Shown here piece by piece: positions 6,786 through 16,335 of a stretch of DNA of 16,387 bases (position 1 is its first letter; the number at the start of each line of letters is the position of its first letter). The notes under the pieces are model-generated. The model was not told the origin of the DNA, ran no database searches, and worked only from the letters and a program-made list of their open reading frames with translations. A program made the translations under genes and the position numbers. Source of the DNA: an uncultured Collinsella sp. (GTDB lineage Bacteria > Actinomycetota > Coriobacteriia > Coriobacteriales > Coriobacteriaceae); NCBI GenBank assembly GCA_902489775.1, contig CABUBH010000042.1:1-16387 (forward strand), read 5' to 3'.

Positions 6786-8031
6786 CCTCATCAGATACGA
6801 GCTCAAGAAGATGCTCTCAAGGCGCGTCTCGCAGGTTTCCATAGCAGCCGTCCTGGCGCTGGTCGCGGTCATAGCCTTCTTCAACATAACGTCCCAGTAC
6901 GCCCTCGACCCCAAGGAGATGGGCACCGAATTCGAAGGCACTGCCGCCATCGCCCAGATAAAGGCAAACACGGAAGCGCTCGCAGGCCCCATCACCGACG
7001 AGGAGGCCACCGAGGCGCTCCGCGAGTTCAAGGAGTTCGTCGGTCCGGACGGCGAGGTCAAGGAAGAGTACAGGACGGACAGGAAGCCCTACGGGGAGAA
7101 GGCGAACGAGTACTGGGAGTTCAGCGCGAAGAACGGCGCCCTCATGGCGCTGCTGACAAGCCCTTGGATGCAAGGCTACCAGATGCCCGTGTCCGCGGCA
7201 GCCGCTATCGACACGACTGGCACCGTCGACCTCTACGGGCGAGTCCGCTCGAAGATAGCCTCCGGGCTCGACGCGAACGGGGCCCTCTCGTACAACGACG
7301 ATGAGAGGGCGTTCTGGAGCGAGAGGGCGCAAGGCATGCAAACGCCCATCGAGTACGGATACGCAGGAGGATGGGAGGACTTCCTCAACCTCGCCCAGTT
7401 CCTCATATTCGCGATGCTCGCAGTCGTGATAACGTGCGCATCGGTGTTCAACGGGGAGTACCGGGCCAAAACCGACGCCATCCTGCTGTCCACCAAGTTC
7501 GGCAAATCAAGGCTCGGGCGCGCGAAGGCGGCGGCCTCTATGATCGCGGCAAGCGCCATATACTGGGTCTTCACACTCGTCTTCCTGGCAATAACGCTCG
7601 TCTTCTACGGAGCCGACGGCGCAGGTCTACCCATCCAGATCTACAACATCACATGCACCTACGGCATAAGCCTGTCAGCCGCCGCCCTCATATGCTGCCT
7701 CGTCGGGTATCTCGCAACCCTCGCCCTCCTTGGGATAGTGCTCGCACTGTCAGCCAAGATAGACAGCCCCATGGGAATCCTCGCAGTCGGCGTCGCTCTC
7801 ATCTTGATTCCGATCTTCGTGCCGACGATGACGAGCAGCATCGCGAACCGCATCATCTACCTGTTCCCCTACGACGCACTGAACCCCCTCAACCTCTTCG
7901 GCATGGTCTCGTATGCCATAGGCCCTGTCGTGGTCGAGCTGCCCGTGTTCCTCGCCGCTTTCTACCTCCTGCTTTTCGCGACGGGCATTGCTCTCGCGAT
8001 AAGGACGTTCAAACGCCATCAGGTTGCCTGA
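6778..8031 (+). CDS. ABC-2 type transporter permease
   Basis: The 417-residue protein has one N-terminal membrane span (about 19-36), a large extracytoplasmic loop of about 165 residues, and five further segments at about 205-224, 251-277, 295-326, 331-349 and 382-408. The segment FNGEYRAKTDAILLSTKFG (224-242) after the second span is typical of ABC-2 permeases of this group. The start is GTG 6778: GGAG lies six bases upstream, and the protein then opens MGSLIRYELKKML, the usual amphipathic entry. The gene overlaps the ATPase by 8 bases, so the two should be made in step. The big external loop is a likely substrate- or peptide-sensing part. Confidence 0.88.
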   Translation: MGSLIRYELKKMLSRRVSQVSIAAVLALVAVIAFFNITSQYALDPKEMGTEFEGTAAIAQIKANTEALAGPITDEEATEALREFKEFVGPDGEVKEEYRTDRKPYGEKANEYWEFSAKNGALMALLTSPWMQGYQMPVSAAAAIDTTGTVDLYGRVRSKIASGLDANGALSYNDDERAFWSERAQGMQTPIEYGYAGGWEDFLNLAQFLIFAMLAVVITCASVFNGEYRAKTDAILLSTKFGKSRLGRAKAAASMIAASAIYWVFTLVFLAITLVFYGADGAGLPIQIYNITCTYGISLSAAALICCLVGYLATLALLGIVLALSAKIDSPMGILAVGVALILIPIFVPTMTSSIANRIIYLFPYDALNPLNLFGMVSYAIGPVVVELPVFLAAFYLLLFATGIALAIRTFKRHQVA

Positions 8032-8107
8032 TGATGTCAAGGAGGGCCGTTGCCGCCAAGGATGCGTGAATCAGCGAGCCTTCGAGTGGATGCATGCCAT
8101 CGCATTT

Positions 8108-8137
8108 CAGGGCGAAATCCTCTCCGATTCGCCTCTG
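8108..8137 (+). terminator. Possible terminator hairpin of the sigma/ABC operon
   Basis: CAG-GGCGAA (8108-8116) can pair with TTCGCC-CTG (8128-8137) with one bulged base and an 11-nt loop. Only a weak T-rich tail follows, so it may be merely a 3' end structure. Between 8032 and 8230 there is no gene; the palindrome GTTGCGCAAC (8161-8170) nested between AGGGC and GCCCT is also noted. Confidence 0.3.
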
Positions 8138-8230
8138 GCTGTTAGGGTTTAGGGCTGAATGTTGCGCAACTGCGCCCTGGCCCCGACCGTAAAACCTCTC
8201 TAGCTTCTTTCCCTGCCGTCTCCAAACACA

Positions 8231-8268
8231 AAGCCGGAGTGCCCTCCATATGGAAGGCGCCCCGGCTT
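8231..8268 (-). terminator. Terminator of the transketolase operon
   Basis: A 17-position stem (8231-8247 with 8252-8268) has 15 pairs including one wobble, two mismatches and the loop ATAT. It starts 54 bases after the transketolase stop codon on the minus strand and is followed there by TGTGTTTGG. The stem is symmetrical enough to work in both directions, so it may also shield the converging ABC operon. Confidence 0.65.
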
Positions 8269-8321
8269 GTTCATTGCCCAATGCGGAAGCGGCTCTCAAG
8301 TTAAGGCCAAAGCAGACCGCC

Positions 8322-9263
8322 TTACGCCAAGAACTCCTTGGTGGTTGCCACGATGTTGGCGGCGTCCAGGCCGTACTTGTGCAGGAGCTCGGCACCCGGA
8401 CCGGACTCGCCAAAGGTGTCGTTGATGCCGATCTTCTTAAGCGGCGTCGGGCACTGCTCGCACAGGACGTCGGCGACGGCGCTGCCCAGGCCGCCGATTA
8501 CGGAGTGCTCCTCGACGGTCACGACGTGGCCGGTCTTGGTGGCGCTCTTGACGATCAGGTCGGCGTCGATGGGCTTGATGGTGTGCATGTTGATGACCTC
8601 GGCATCGATGCCCTCGGCAGCGAGCTGCTCGGCAGCCTCGAGGGCCTCGCCGACCATCAGGCCGCAGGCGATGATGGTGACGTCGGCACCCTCGCGCATG
8701 ACAATGCCCTTGCCAACCTCGAACTTGTAGGTCTCGGGGTCGTTGATGACCGGCGAGGCCAGGCGGGCAAAGCGCATGTACACGGGGCCGTCGCACTCGT
8801 AGGCGGCGCGCGTCACGGCTCGGGCCTCCACGTCATCGGCCGGGACGATAACGGTCACGCCGGGGATGACACGCATCAGGGCGATATCCTCGCAGCACTG
8901 GTGAGTAGCGCCGTCCTCGCCCACCGAGATGCCGGCGTGCGTGGCGCCGATCTTAACGTTGAGGTGCGGGTAGCCGATGGAGTTGCGGACCTGCTCGAAG
9001 GCACGGCCGGCGGCAAACATGGCAAAGCTGCTCGCGAAGGCGACGCGGCCGGTGGTCGCGATACCGGCGGCAACACCCATCAGGTTGCTCTCGGCGATGC
9101 CCACATCGAAGAAGCGGTCGGGGCAAGCGGCCTTAAACTTACCGGTCTGCGTGGCGGCGGCCAGGTCGGCGTCGAGGACCACAAAGTCATCGTGCTCGTT
9201 GGCGAGCTCGACGAGGGCCTCGCCGTAGCTTACACGCGTGGCGATTTTCTTGACGTCTGCCAT
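8322..9263 (-). CDS. Transketolase, C-terminal subunit
   Basis: The 313-residue protein corresponds to the pyrimidine-binding and C-terminal domains of transketolase, which moves two-carbon units between sugar phosphates in the non-oxidative pentose phosphate pathway using thiamine diphosphate. GIAESN (55-60) carries the catalytic Glu that contacts the cofactor pyrimidine, and GEDGATHQ (115-122) is the conserved loop that follows. Length matches stand-alone C-terminal subunits. The start at ATG 9263 has GAGGAG about seven bases upstream; an extended frame further up would run into the partner gene. It begins one base after the stop of the N-terminal subunit gene, so the two must form one enzyme from a single message. 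Confidence 0.93.
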   Translation of the reverse strand: MADVKKIATRVSYGEALVELANEHDDFVVLDADLAAATQTGKFKAACPDRFFDVGIAESNLMGVAAGIATTGRVAFASSFAMFAAGRAFEQVRNSIGYPHLNVKIGATHAGISVGEDGATHQCCEDIALMRVIPGVTVIVPADDVEARAVTRAAYECDGPVYMRFARLASPVINDPETYKFEVGKGIVMREGADVTIIACGLMVGEALEAAEQLAAEGIDAEVINMHTIKPIDADLIVKSATKTGHVVTVEEHSVIGGLGSAVADVLCEQCPTPLKKIGINDTFGESGPGAELLHKYGLDAANIVATTKEFLA

Positions 9264-9264
9264 C

Positions 9265-10095
9265 CTAGAGCTCCTCTCCGGCGGCCGTGAGCTCTGCCAT
9301 GGCCTGCTCAAACTGTTCATCGTTGGGGGCCTTACCGTGCCAACCCACCTGGTTCTCCATAAAGGAGACGCCCTTGCCCTTCGTGGTCTCGGCGATAATG
9401 GCGGTCGGCTGACCCTTGGTGGCGCGGGCCTTGGCAAAGGCGGCGCGGATCTGGTCGAAGTCGTTGCCGTCGGCGAGCTCCACCACATGGAACTTGAAGG
9501 CGCGGAACTTGTCGGCGAGCGGCATGGGGTCGTTGACCTCCTCGACGGGGCCGTCGATCTGCAGGCCGTTATGGTCGACGATCACGCAGAGGTTGTCGAG
9601 CTGCTGGTTGCCGGCAAACATGGCGGCCTCCCAGACCTGGCCCTCCTCGCTCTCGCCATCGCCCAGCAGGGCGTACGTGCGGTAAGTATCGCCCCAGTGC
9701 TTGGCGGCAACCGCCATGCCCACGGCGGCGGAGATGCCCTGGCCCAGCGAGCCGGTGGACATATCGACGCCCGGAGTGTCGTTCATGTTGGGATGGCCCT
9801 GCAGGTGACTGCCGATGTGGCGCAGCGTCTCGAGATCCTCCTTGGGGAAGAATCCGCGCTCGGCGAGCACGGCGTACAGACCAGGCGCGCAGTGACCCTT
9901 GGAAAGCACGAAGCGGTCGCGGTCGGCCTTGCGGGGGTCGGCCGGGTCGACGTTCATTTCCTCAAAGTACAGATAGGTCATGATGTCGGCAGCGCCGAGC
10001 GAACCGCCCGGATGGCCGGACTTGGCAGCGTGCACGCCGGTGACGATGCCCTTCCTTACCTCGTTGGCAACCTTTTTGAGCTCTTCGTCGCTCAT
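9265..10095 (-). CDS. Transketolase, N-terminal subunit
   Basis: The 276-residue protein holds the diphosphate-binding domain of transketolase: SGHPGGSLG (26-34) with a catalytic His, KGHCAPG (66-72), and the thiamine diphosphate/metal motif GDGESEEG (145-152) ending at Asn176. It pairs with the adjacent C-terminal subunit to form the full active site. The start at ATG 10095 is preceded by AAAGGAAGG. Two-gene transketolases are common in Firmicutes, archaea and some actinobacteria, whereas most bacteria have one chain of about 660 residues. The pair forms its own operon, separated from the upstream yitT-like gene by 207 bases. Confidence 0.93.
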   Translation of the reverse strand: MSDEELKKVANEVRKGIVTGVHAAKSGHPGGSLGAADIMTYLYFEEMNVDPADPRKADRDRFVLSKGHCAPGLYAVLAERGFFPKEDLETLRHIGSHLQGHPNMNDTPGVDMSTGSLGQGISAAVGMAVAAKHWGDTYRTYALLGDGESEEGQVWEAAMFAGNQQLDNLCVIVDHNGLQIDGPVEEVNDPMPLADKFRAFKFHVVELADGNDFDQIRAAFAKARATKGQPTAIIAETTKGKGVSFMENQVGWHGKAPNDEQFEQAMAELTAAGEEL

Positions 10096-10180
10096 TGTGC
10101 CTTCCTTTCATCCTCATTAGACAAAATGCGCACGGCACCGAAGGTAATCCCAACACAGCCGCAATGCACGTACGTCATTC

Positions 10181-10209
10181 ATTATGCTGGAAACTGATGG
10201 CTTTACCAG
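10181..10209 (-). promoter_or_regulatory. Possible promoter of the transketolase operon
   Basis: On the minus strand CATAAT (10186-10181) is a good -10 and CTGGTA (10209-10204) a weak -35, with 17 bases between them. The leader to the ATG at 10095 would be about 80 bases. The -35 is poor, so this is tentative. Confidence 0.35.
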
Positions 10210-10302
10210 AGTTTTTATCATTATTTGAACAATTTAGCAGGCAGAACCGCTGATGAAACGGTTTATCAATGTGAACGTCTTTTGGATGGAACGCGATCGA
10301 CC

Positions 10303-11193
10303 CTACGCGCTAATGTCCTTGAATCCCTCGCCGAAGGCTTCCGTAACGTCAGCGACCGTCACAATGGCGTGAGGATCGCGCTCGCGCACGATCGTCTTGA
10401 GGGTATTGAGCTCTCGACGGCTCACGATGACCATAATCACCGGCTTCTCGGCACCCGAATACATGCCAGTCGCCTTAAACTTGGTACAACCACGACCCAG
10501 GCCATACATGATATCGGCAGCAATATCAGGGAACTTGTCCGAGATGATGAGTACCATACGGCGTTTGTTGCCGCCATCAACCACGGCATCGATCACGTAG
10601 CCGCTAATGACCATCGAAAGGCCTGCATATAGTGCGTTTTCGATTGAAAAGACCGGAGCCGACAGCGCGCATACGGCAACATCGATCGCCATGACGGTCG
10701 AGCCCACCGGCAGCGAGGTGTTACGCGAGATGATTTGGCCAATCGTGTCCGAGCCGCCGGTGTTGGCGCCGGCGCGCAACACCATGCCGTAACCGATGCC
10801 CGTAATAATGCCGCCCCACATGGCAGGGAGCATCAGGTCCGCATCCGCCAGAGGTGCTACAAACGGGGCGAACAGATCGGTAAAGAAGCCCAGCAGCACA
10901 AAGCCCGTCGCGGTCTGCACCACGTAGAACATGCCGCCCTCGCGCATAACGACCAACAACAGCAAGGCGTTCATCACGATCGTCTGAATACCAACGGGAA
11001 GCGATAGGCCGCGCGATGCACCGACCGCCTGGATAATGGTGGCAAGGCCCGTAACGCCACCGGCAGCAAGGCCGTTGGGAATCAAAAACAGGTCGGTCGC
11101 AATAGCGGCCAGAGCGCACCCCAACATAATCTGGGGCAGGTCGTGAAAGAAGTTCATCGAAAGAATGCGCTTGATGTCCAGACGATATGCCAT
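10303..11193 (-). CDS. YitT family membrane protein (DUF161/DUF2179)
   Basis: The 296-residue protein has five to seven hydrophobic segments in the first 205 residues, with the conserved GLAAGGVTGLA (41-51) and AGANTGGSDTIGQII (141-155) loops of YitT-like proteins, followed by a soluble DUF2179 domain (about 211-290) containing FKATGMYSGAEKPVIMVIVSRRE (238-260, conserved parts FKATG...YSG and PVIMVIVSRRE). It is probably an inner-membrane transporter or sensor; substrate is not known. The start ATG 11193 follows GAGGGGGG; an alternative start at MNFF (residue 13) would remove part of the cytoplasmic N-terminus. It stands alone between prfB and the transketolase operon, with its own promoter and an unusual hairpin in the leader. 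Confidence 0.88.
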   Translation of the reverse strand: MAYRLDIKRILSMNFFHDLPQIMLGCALAAIATDLFLIPNGLAAGGVTGLATIIQAVGASRGLSLPVGIQTIVMNALLLLVVMREGGMFYVVQTATGFVLLGFFTDLFAPFVAPLADADLMLPAMWGGIITGIGYGMVLRAGANTGGSDTIGQIISRNTSLPVGSTVMAIDVAVCALSAPVFSIENALYAGLSMVISGYVIDAVVDGGNKRRMVLIISDKFPDIAADIMYGLGRGCTKFKATGMYSGAEKPVIMVIVSRRELNTLKTIVRERDPHAIVTVADVTEAFGEGFKDISA

Positions 11194-11208
11194 GCTGCCC
11201 CCCTCAAA

Positions 11209-11234
11209 AAAGCGCACCCCATCGGATGCGCTTT
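11209..11234 (-). terminator. Terminator-like hairpin in the yitT leader
   Basis: AAAGCGCA (11209-11216) pairs with TGCGCTTT (11227-11234), plus two inner pairs. On the minus strand the stem is followed by further T residues, making six in a row, just before the GAGGGGGG ribosome site. It lies between the predicted TATAAT promoter and the ATG at 11193, so it may act as an attenuator of the YitT gene. Confidence 0.6.
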
Positions 11235-11253
11235 GAACTTCTTCTTGTATTCG

Positions 11254-11259
11254 ATTATA
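11254..11259 (-). promoter_or_regulatory. -10 box of the yitT-like gene
   Basis: A perfect TATAAT on the minus strand, 60 bases upstream of the ATG. No convincing -35 lies at the proper distance; the best match is GTGGTT at 17 bases. Predicted start is about 11247, giving a leader of some 54 bases. Confidence 0.45.
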
Positions 11260-11274
11260 CCGATTCGCCGGACA

Positions 11275-11333
11275 AAAACCACCCCTGCGCAGGGTTTGCT
11301 CTGGATACAAAACCACCCTGCTGGGAGGGTTTT
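11275..11333 (-). terminator. Tandem terminator hairpins after prfB
   Basis: Two similar stems lie in a row. The first after prfB (11309-11333) pairs AAAACC with GGTTTT and CCC with GGG around TGCT, then TTTTG on the minus strand. The second has the palindrome CCCTGCGCAGGG (11283-11294) flanked by AAACC and GGTTT and ends in TTTTT on the minus strand. Together they should stop the secA-prfB transcript. Confidence 0.6.
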
Positions 11334-11345
11334 AATCCATTTCCA

Positions 11346-11365
11346 CATAAACCGGGCGGTTTATG
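11346..11365 (-). terminator. Hairpin overlapping the prfB stop codon
   Basis: CATAAACC (11346-11353) and GGTTTATG (11358-11365) form a perfect 8-bp stem with the loop GGGC. The TAA stop of prfB (11361-11363) lies inside the stem. It precedes the tandem terminators and may stabilise the 3' end. Confidence 0.45.
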
Positions 11366-12508
11366 CAGACGGGGTCTCCGCGTCAGCGTTGCCGGTGGCC
11401 CAGCGATGGTAGCCAATAACAAACGGGTCCAGGTCGCCATCGTCAAGAACAGCCTCGACATTGCTGGTCTCCACGCCCGAGCGCAGATCCTTGACCATCT
11501 GGTACGGGTAGAGCACGTAGCTGCGAATCTGGTTGCCAAAACCAATCGTGGTCTTGGGTCCGCGAATCTCATCGAGCGCCTCGGCACGCTTCTCGAGCTC
11601 AATCTCGTACAGGCGAGCCTTGAGGATCTGCATGCACGCGGCCTTGTTCTGGATCTGGCTGCGCTCGTTTTGGCAGGTGACCACAATGCCGCTGGGGAAA
11701 TGCGTCACGCGCACGGCGGAGTCGGTGGTGTTAACGCCCTGGCCGCCCGGGCCGCTCGCGTGGTACACGTCCACGCGGATGTCATCGGGACTGATCTCGA
11801 TGTCGATATCATCGGGTAGCACGGGGATGACCTCGACGCCGGCAAACGTGGTCTGGCGGCGCTTCTTGTCGTCGGTGGGGCTGATGCGAACCAAGCGGTG
11901 GACGCCGGCCTCGGCGCGCAGCATGCCAAATGCGTCCTTGCCCTCGACAGTAAAGGTCGCGCGGTCGATGCCGATGACCTCGGCTGCGGGACAGTCGTTG
12001 ATGGTGACCTTCCAGCCGCGACGCTGGCAGTACTTCATGTACATCTTAAAGAGCATGAAGGTCCAGTCCTGGGCCTCCAGACCACCCTGTCCGGGCTTGA
12101 TGGCCACAATGGCATCGCCGTGATCGAACTCACCGGTAAACCAGCTCGAAAGCTCAAGCTCATCGATGGCACGGGCCAGGCGCTCAGCCGTGGCTGTAGC
12201 CTCCTCGCGAAGGGCGACGGCGTCGGGGTCATCCCCCATCTCCTCGGCAAGCTCCAGCGCGGCGCGGGCATCGGAAAGCTTGCCGCGCGCGGTGTCCACG
12301 GCAGCGATATCTTCCTTGGTACGCGCGATCTCCTCCATGGTGGCACGGGCGGCGTCGGCGTCATCCCAAAAGCCAGGGGCAACACTTTTGGCCTCGAGCT
12401 CGGTCACACGGGTACGCTTCTCGTCCAGGTGGAGATACGACTCGACCTCGCCGAGCCGGTCCGCGAACGCGTCCAGCTCGGCGGGCGTTATCTCTAAAGC
12501 CTCAGCCA

Positions 12509-12509
<1 letters not shown>
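11361..12509 (-). CDS. prfB: Peptide chain release factor 2
   Basis: This 382-residue class I release factor acts on the ribosome at UGA and UAA stop codons and triggers peptide release. The catalytic GGQ is at 255-257 (ASGPGGQGVNTTDSAVR), and the C-terminal DLRSGVET (341-348) is a release factor 2 hallmark. The anticodon-like tripeptide, normally SPF, reads SPT (210-212). The gene is read in one frame: no in-frame UGA or slippery site of the classic prfB autoregulatory frameshift is present near the start. The ATG at 12509 shares its A with the secA stop (TAATG), so translation is probably coupled to secA. Confidence 0.93.
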
Positions 12510-15316
<2,807 letters not shown>

Positions 15317-15377
15317 GTGGTTTTCCTTTTTGGCCATCGCCCACGCCGTGCAGCTGCGGGCGAGTTAAACACAGATG

Positions 15378-15383
15378 ATTGTA
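15378..15383 (-). promoter_or_regulatory. Possible -10 box of secA
   Basis: TACAAT on the minus strand, 62 bases upstream of the chosen ATG. No clear -35 is present at 16-18 bases, which fits a promoter needing an activator or an alternative sigma. A 16-bp palindrome lies further upstream at 15411-15426. Confidence 0.4.
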
Positions 15384-15410
15384 CTTTAGCCAAACAAGGC
15401 GCGGCCTATA

Positions 15411-15426
15411 CGGTCGAGCTCGACCG
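15411..15426. promoter_or_regulatory. 16-bp perfect palindrome upstream of secA
   Basis: CGGTCGAGCTCGACCG reads the same on both strands. It is centred about 38 bases upstream of the possible -10 box of secA, just behind where a -35 would be. It suits a dimeric regulator site, but the binding protein is unknown. Confidence 0.4.
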
Positions 15427-15446
15427 CCACGTAATAACTACGACCA

Positions 15447-15543
15447 ACCTGCCACAATGGGACAGGTTAATTTTGGCAGGTCTATCTGGGCAAACGCCGC
15501 CTCTCTGCCATGTGGTGCCATGGGGACAGGTTAGTTTGCACTA
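15447..15543. repeat. Twin stem-loops with a conserved 19-nt loop
   Basis: Element A has arms ACCTGCCA (15447-15454) and TGGCAGGT (15474-15481). Element B has arms TGGTGC (15513-15518) and GCACTA (15538-15543, one wobble). Both enclose loops of exactly 19 bases that agree at 16 positions and share GGGACAGGTTA followed by one variable base and TTT. The stems differ while the loops are kept, as in REP-type or small mobile repeats. I recall GGGGACAGGTTA-type cores near REP-associated tyrosine transposases; no such gene is in this window. Confidence 0.55.
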
Positions 15544-15557
15544 ATTTAAAAAGAAAA

Positions 15558-15589
15558 AGGGCCGCGCACCCAAATGGATGCACGGCCCT
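15558..15589 (-). terminator. Terminator of rpmE
   Basis: AGGGCCGCGCA (15558-15568) pairs with TGCACGGCCCT (15579-15589) with one mismatch and extends inward by two more pairs. On the minus strand it is followed by TTTTTCTTTTT, a classic intrinsic terminator 37 bases after the rpmE stop. Confidence 0.9.
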
Positions 15590-15625
15590 CATGCCATGAA
15601 TGCGAGCGATTCCGCGGCGAGCTAT

Positions 15626-16051
15626 TTATTCAGCAGCCTCGGTGGTCTCGGCCTCGGCAGCGGCCTCCTCGACGGGAGCCTCTGCGGGAGCCTCGGCGGC
15701 CTGCTTGGCAGCCTCCTCGGCAAACTTAGCAGCACGCTTAGCCTTCTCGGCAGCCTTGGCCTCAGCGGCGGCCTTGCGAGCGGCCTCGGCCTCAGCAGCC
15801 TTGGCGGCCTTGGCAGCCTTGGCCTCCTCGGCCTTCTTGAGCTGGGCGGCAGCGGCGCCACCGAACTTGTCGGCGAAGCGCTGGACGCGTCCACCGGTGT
15901 CGACGAACTTCTGCTGGCCGGTGTAGAACGGGTGGCACTCGTTGCAAAGCTCGACCTTCATCTCAGACACGGTAGCGTGCGTCTTGAAGGTGTTGCCGCA
16001 GGAGCACGTCACCGTGCACTCGACATACTGGGGATGGATACCCTGCTTCAT
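15626..16051 (-). CDS. rpmE: Ribosomal protein L31 with long Ala-rich tail
   Basis: The 141-residue protein is a component of the large ribosomal subunit at the subunit bridge. The N-terminal 65 residues are a normal zinc-binding (C+) L31, with Cys16, Cys18, Cys36 and Cys39 as ligands (CSCG and CNECHPFYTG). Residues about 65-141 are an Ala/Lys/Glu-rich extension, first basic (AKAAKAAKAAEA type, 77-110) and then acidic (120-141), likely a long helix. Typical L31 is 66-80 residues, so this is about twice the normal length. ATG 16051 follows AAGGAG seven bases upstream. It has its own promoter, a folded leader and a terminator, and is not in an operon with secA. Confidence 0.95.
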   Translation of the reverse strand: MKQGIHPQYVECTVTCSCGNTFKTHATVSEMKVELCNECHPFYTGQQKFVDTGGRVQRFADKFGGAAAAQLKKAEEAKAAKAAKAAEAEAARKAAAEAKAAEKAKRAAKFAEEAAKQAAEAPAEAPVEEAAAEAETTEAAE

Positions 16052-16058
16052 GGTAGGA

Positions 16059-16122
16059 CTCCTTATTGGTCAGGCGCTGGTTACCGATCAGCGCATAAGG
16101 CGTCTTGGTTTCCGACCAAGAC
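16059..16122 (-). promoter_or_regulatory. Folded rpmE leader, probable L31 autoregulatory element
   Basis: On the minus-strand transcript a perfect 8-bp hairpin (GTCTTGGT/ACCAAGAC, 16102-16109 with 16115-16122) is followed by a second structure: GCGCTG/CAGCGC (16074-16079 with 16089-16094), extended by CCTTAT/ATAAGG (16061-16066 with 16095-16100) with a 7-nt bulge. The last helix pairs with the AAGGAG ribosome site (16059-16064). Free L31 binding could stabilise the fold and shut translation. L31 leader candidates, including one in Coriobacteria, have been proposed before as I recall. Confidence 0.65.
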
Positions 16123-16135
16123 AACAAACTCGGCT

Positions 16136-16164
16136 ATGGTACCACGGCGCCGCGCGTCCCACAA
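16136..16164 (-). promoter_or_regulatory. Promoter of rpmE
   Basis: TTGTGG (16164-16159) and TACCAT (16141-16136) on the minus strand are 17 bases apart. The predicted start near 16129 is only a few bases before the first leader hairpin, so the structured leader would sit right at the 5' end of the message. Confidence 0.5.
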
Positions 16165-16244
16165 AAGGTTCACGGTCTTTTCGGAACGACACGAATCTGA
16201 CCCATCGAAACACATCTCCACCGTTCCTTCAACTGGGAAAATGC

Positions 16245-16277
16245 CGTCCCCGGGGCCTGAGAAGGGCCCCGGGGACG
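16245..16277 (-). terminator. Strong GC-rich terminator of an upstream minus-strand gene
   Basis: CGTCCCCGGGGCC (16245-16257) and its exact complement (16265-16277) form a 13-bp stem with a 7-base loop. On the minus strand GCATTTTCCC follows. It probably ends a gene lying beyond the right edge of the window; no coding frame is seen in 16278-16387. Confidence 0.65.
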
Positions 16278-16335
16278 TTCGACTGACTGCGGGAACAGCC
16301 TTTCCGCTCAATGTGTTCGGCTGAGATCGGAAATC

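Noticed and set aside
5931..7061. Minus-strand frame of 376 codons across the ABC ATPase and permease
   Set aside because: It spans the junction of two motif-rich plus-strand genes and has no domain of its own.
8161..8170. Palindrome GTTGCGCAAC in the gap after the ABC operon
   Set aside because: A 10-bp palindrome is short, and no promoter or gene start lies beside it; it may belong to a 3' structure but cannot be assigned.
8250..9290. Plus-strand frame of 346 codons opposite the transketolase C-terminal gene (and a similar 319-codon frame at 9238-10197)
   Set aside because: Both are shadows of well-supported transketolase genes and have the low-complexity Val/Gly/Leu/His composition of antisense translation.
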